Shown here: one piece after another, positions 62,653 to 64,000 of the stretch
Layout: every line of letters begins with the position of its first letter
How positions within the stretch are numbered: position 1 is the stretch's first letter
Assembly (NCBI RefSeq): GCF_028751545.1
Contig: NZ_CP071867.1
Span: 1,647,306 to 1,711,305 of the forward strand
From: Gilliamella sp. B3022
GTDB lineage: Bacteria > Pseudomonadota > Gammaproteobacteria > Enterobacterales > Orbaceae
Direction: 5' to 3'
DNA length: 64,000 nt
Program-made: the position numbers and the translations under genes
Notes under the pieces: generated by a model
Told to the model about the DNA's origin: nothing
Seen by the model: the letters and a program-made list of their open reading frames with translations, nothing else
Database searches by the model: none

Positions 62653-63864
62653 ATGCAAGAACAACCCATTACTTTGGCTAATTTGGCGTGGCGAAACATT
62701 CAACGGCGGCCATTTCGCAGTTGTTGTTTAATTATCATTGTTGTGTTGTTTTCTGCCACACTTTTTGGTGGCAGTGTCATTATGAAAAACCTCAGTTTGG
62801 GAATTTCAGGTATGGCAGATCGCCTTGGCGCTGATATTTTGGTTGTTCCTTATGGTTACGAAAAAAATCTAGAAATAGCCTTATTACGTGGTGAACCAAG
62901 TAGCTTTTATTTAAAGGTTGATTTAGTTGATAAAATCAAGAACATAAAAGGAATACAAGCAATATCACCTCAGTTATTTATCGCTTCTCTCAGCGCAGGT
63001 TGTTGTACTGCAAAAGTGCAACTAATTGGCTTTGATCAGCAAAGTGATTTTGTGATCAAACCTTGGTTACAATCGCAACTAGCTGAGCCTCTTACTGATA
63101 ATCAAATAGTGGTTGGATCGAAAATTAGCTCAAATATTGGCGATGAAGTTATGTTTTTCAATCATCCATTTAAAATAGCAGCTAAAATGGACAGTACTGG
63201 TATGGGCTTTGATACTTCGGTATTCATGACGATGCAAGCGGCACATACCTTAATGAAAGAAGCCGGATTAGTACAAGGCGATGTGGATCATTTTGCGGAT
63301 TATGCTTCTTCAATTTTTATCAAAGTTGCTCCCGATTTTCAGCCTAGAGATATTGTGAATCAAATTATGCCAAAATATGCTATCGACTATAAACTCGATT
63401 TTGTTATAACTAAAGGTATGTTAAGTAAGATTTCCAAATGGTTAAATGGCTTTTCGGCAGTAGTATATAGTTTATCGGTAATTTTTTGGGTATTAGCAAT
63501 AGTGATTATTTTTGTAATTTTCTCGTCAAGTTTAAATGAGCGCAAGCGAGAAATCAGTTTATTACGTATCTTAGGCGCGTCACGTCGAGATTTGGTAAAA
63601 ATGTTGTTGCGTGAATCTTTGATTATTAGTGCGTTAGGTGGCTTAATGGGAATTTTATTAGCAGGCGTATTATTATATGCATTTAGTTTATTAATCTGCC
63701 AAACCATTGGTTTGCCATGCATTAATCTTTCTGTTATTGATGCGATAGGCTATGCCGTAGGAGTATTTGCATTAACTGTAATTATTGGTCCATTATCAAG
63801 TATCTATTCGGCTTTATCTATGACAAAATTTGATACTTATAGTACGCTCAGAGAGGGGGAATAA
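62653..63864 (+). CDS. ABC transporter permease, FtsX/MacB type (third)
   Basis: 403 aa: N-terminal helix near residues 21-41, periplasmic domain with two Cys in SLSAGCCTAKVQLIGFDQQ, and three C-terminal helices with ERKREISLLRILGASRRDLVK. Divergent from the first two permeases (starts EQPITLANLAWRNIQRRPFR). Overlaps the following ATPase gene by one base (TAATG). A second ABC module thus follows DUF4418. Confidence 0.88.
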   Translation: MQEQPITLANLAWRNIQRRPFRSCCLIIIVVLFSATLFGGSVIMKNLSLGISGMADRLGADILVVPYGYEKNLEIALLRGEPSSFYLKVDLVDKIKNIKGIQAISPQLFIASLSAGCCTAKVQLIGFDQQSDFVIKPWLQSQLAEPLTDNQIVVGSKISSNIGDEVMFFNHPFKIAAKMDSTGMGFDTSVFMTMQAAHTLMKEAGLVQGDVDHFADYASSIFIKVAPDFQPRDIVNQIMPKYAIDYKLDFVITKGMLSKISKWLNGFSAVVYSLSVIFWVLAIVIIFVIFSSSLNERKREISLLRILGASRRDLVKMLLRESLIISALGGLMGILLAGVLLYAFSLLICQTIGLPCINLSVIDAIGYAVGVFALTVIIGPLSSIYSALSMTKFDTYSTLREGE

Positions 63865-64000
63865 TGGAACTGCATGTTAAAAATTTGCGTAAAGATTATC
63901 AACGTGCTCAGCAAACTTTTGCAGCAGTGAATAATATCAGTTTTAGCATGAAACAAGGCGATTTTAATTGCATTATGGGGAAATCCGGTAGTGGTAAAAC
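63864..64000 (+). CDS. ABC transporter ATP-binding protein, 5' part only
   Basis: The gene runs off the window. The 45 visible codons read MELHVKNLRKDYQRAQQTFA, AVNNISFSMKQG, then IMGKSGSGK with the Walker A lysine. Coupled to the third permease by a one-base overlap. Expected LolD/MacB type. Everything after Walker A is outside the window. Confidence 0.9.
   Translation, partial: MELHVKNLRKDYQRAQQTFAAVNNISFSMKQGDFNCIMGKSGSGK

Overview
The window is AT-rich chromosomal DNA from a gammaproteobacterium. Gene content and order are mostly core and close to Enterobacterales: engB-srkA, yggX-mltC, focA-pflB-pflA, alaS-csrA-tRNA-Ser-tRNA-Arg, recA-recX, lptCAB-rpoN and leuABCD. The strong A+T bias, the host-gut style physiology (formate fermentation, sugar-acid use, ferrous iron uptake) and several decayed genes suggest the family Orbaceae (Gilliamella-like gut symbionts). 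That assignment is inference from gene content, not a database match.

Layout. 1-6.8 kb: a 2-hydroxycarboxylate transporter, a three-lipoprotein CsgG/DUF4810/DUF799 operon, a lone lipoprotein, an LPS heptose kinase (waaY-like) and a GIY-YIG protein. 6.8-11.3 kb: srkA, engB, argD with tandem ArgR boxes, yggX-mltC. 11.5-15.8 kb: the focA-pflB-pflA formate module with a candidate FNR site. 15.8-23.5 kb: rarD-like, serS, three tRNA-Arg and one tRNA-Ser, csrA, alaS, recX, and recA with a LexA-box promoter. 24-30 kb: pqiABC, then convergent pabA-pabBC for folate. 30.2-36.3 kb: an intact rspA-rspB-MFS-mannonate oxidoreductase-rspR cluster, best read as L-gulonate/D-mannonate catabolism, with a CRP-like site and a palindromic candidate operator. 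36.4-40 kb: acyP, lptCAB-rpoN. 40-46 kb: a decayed methyltransferase, then leuDCBA read from the minus strand behind a complete transcription-attenuation leader (leuL). 46.3-54.4 kb: nfsB-like, ettA, ybjD-like, waaP-waaG, a decayed NTF2-like fragment, yhcC. 54.9-64 kb: a Fur-box-controlled iron locus running off the window end: exported nitroreductase-like protein, FTR1 permease, P19 protein, DUF2318 membrane protein, FtsX-type permeases and ABC ATPases, and DUF4418.

Main points. (1) The P19/FTR1 locus begins with an exported nitroreductase-fold protein that could supply electrons for iron reduction. (2) The rsp cluster is complete and supplies transporter, two dehydrogenases, dehydratase and regulator for one route from L-gulonate to 2-keto-3-deoxygluconate. 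(3) The leu leader shows every element of attenuation: promoter, Leu-rich peptide, pause hairpin, antiterminator and terminator. (4) A 43-bp element with two conserved blocks and a variable 8-bp core occurs upstream of both pqiA and rspA. (5) The YbjD-like ATPase has Arg in place of the Walker A Lys. No CRISPR array, intact insertion sequence, integrase or rRNA was seen.
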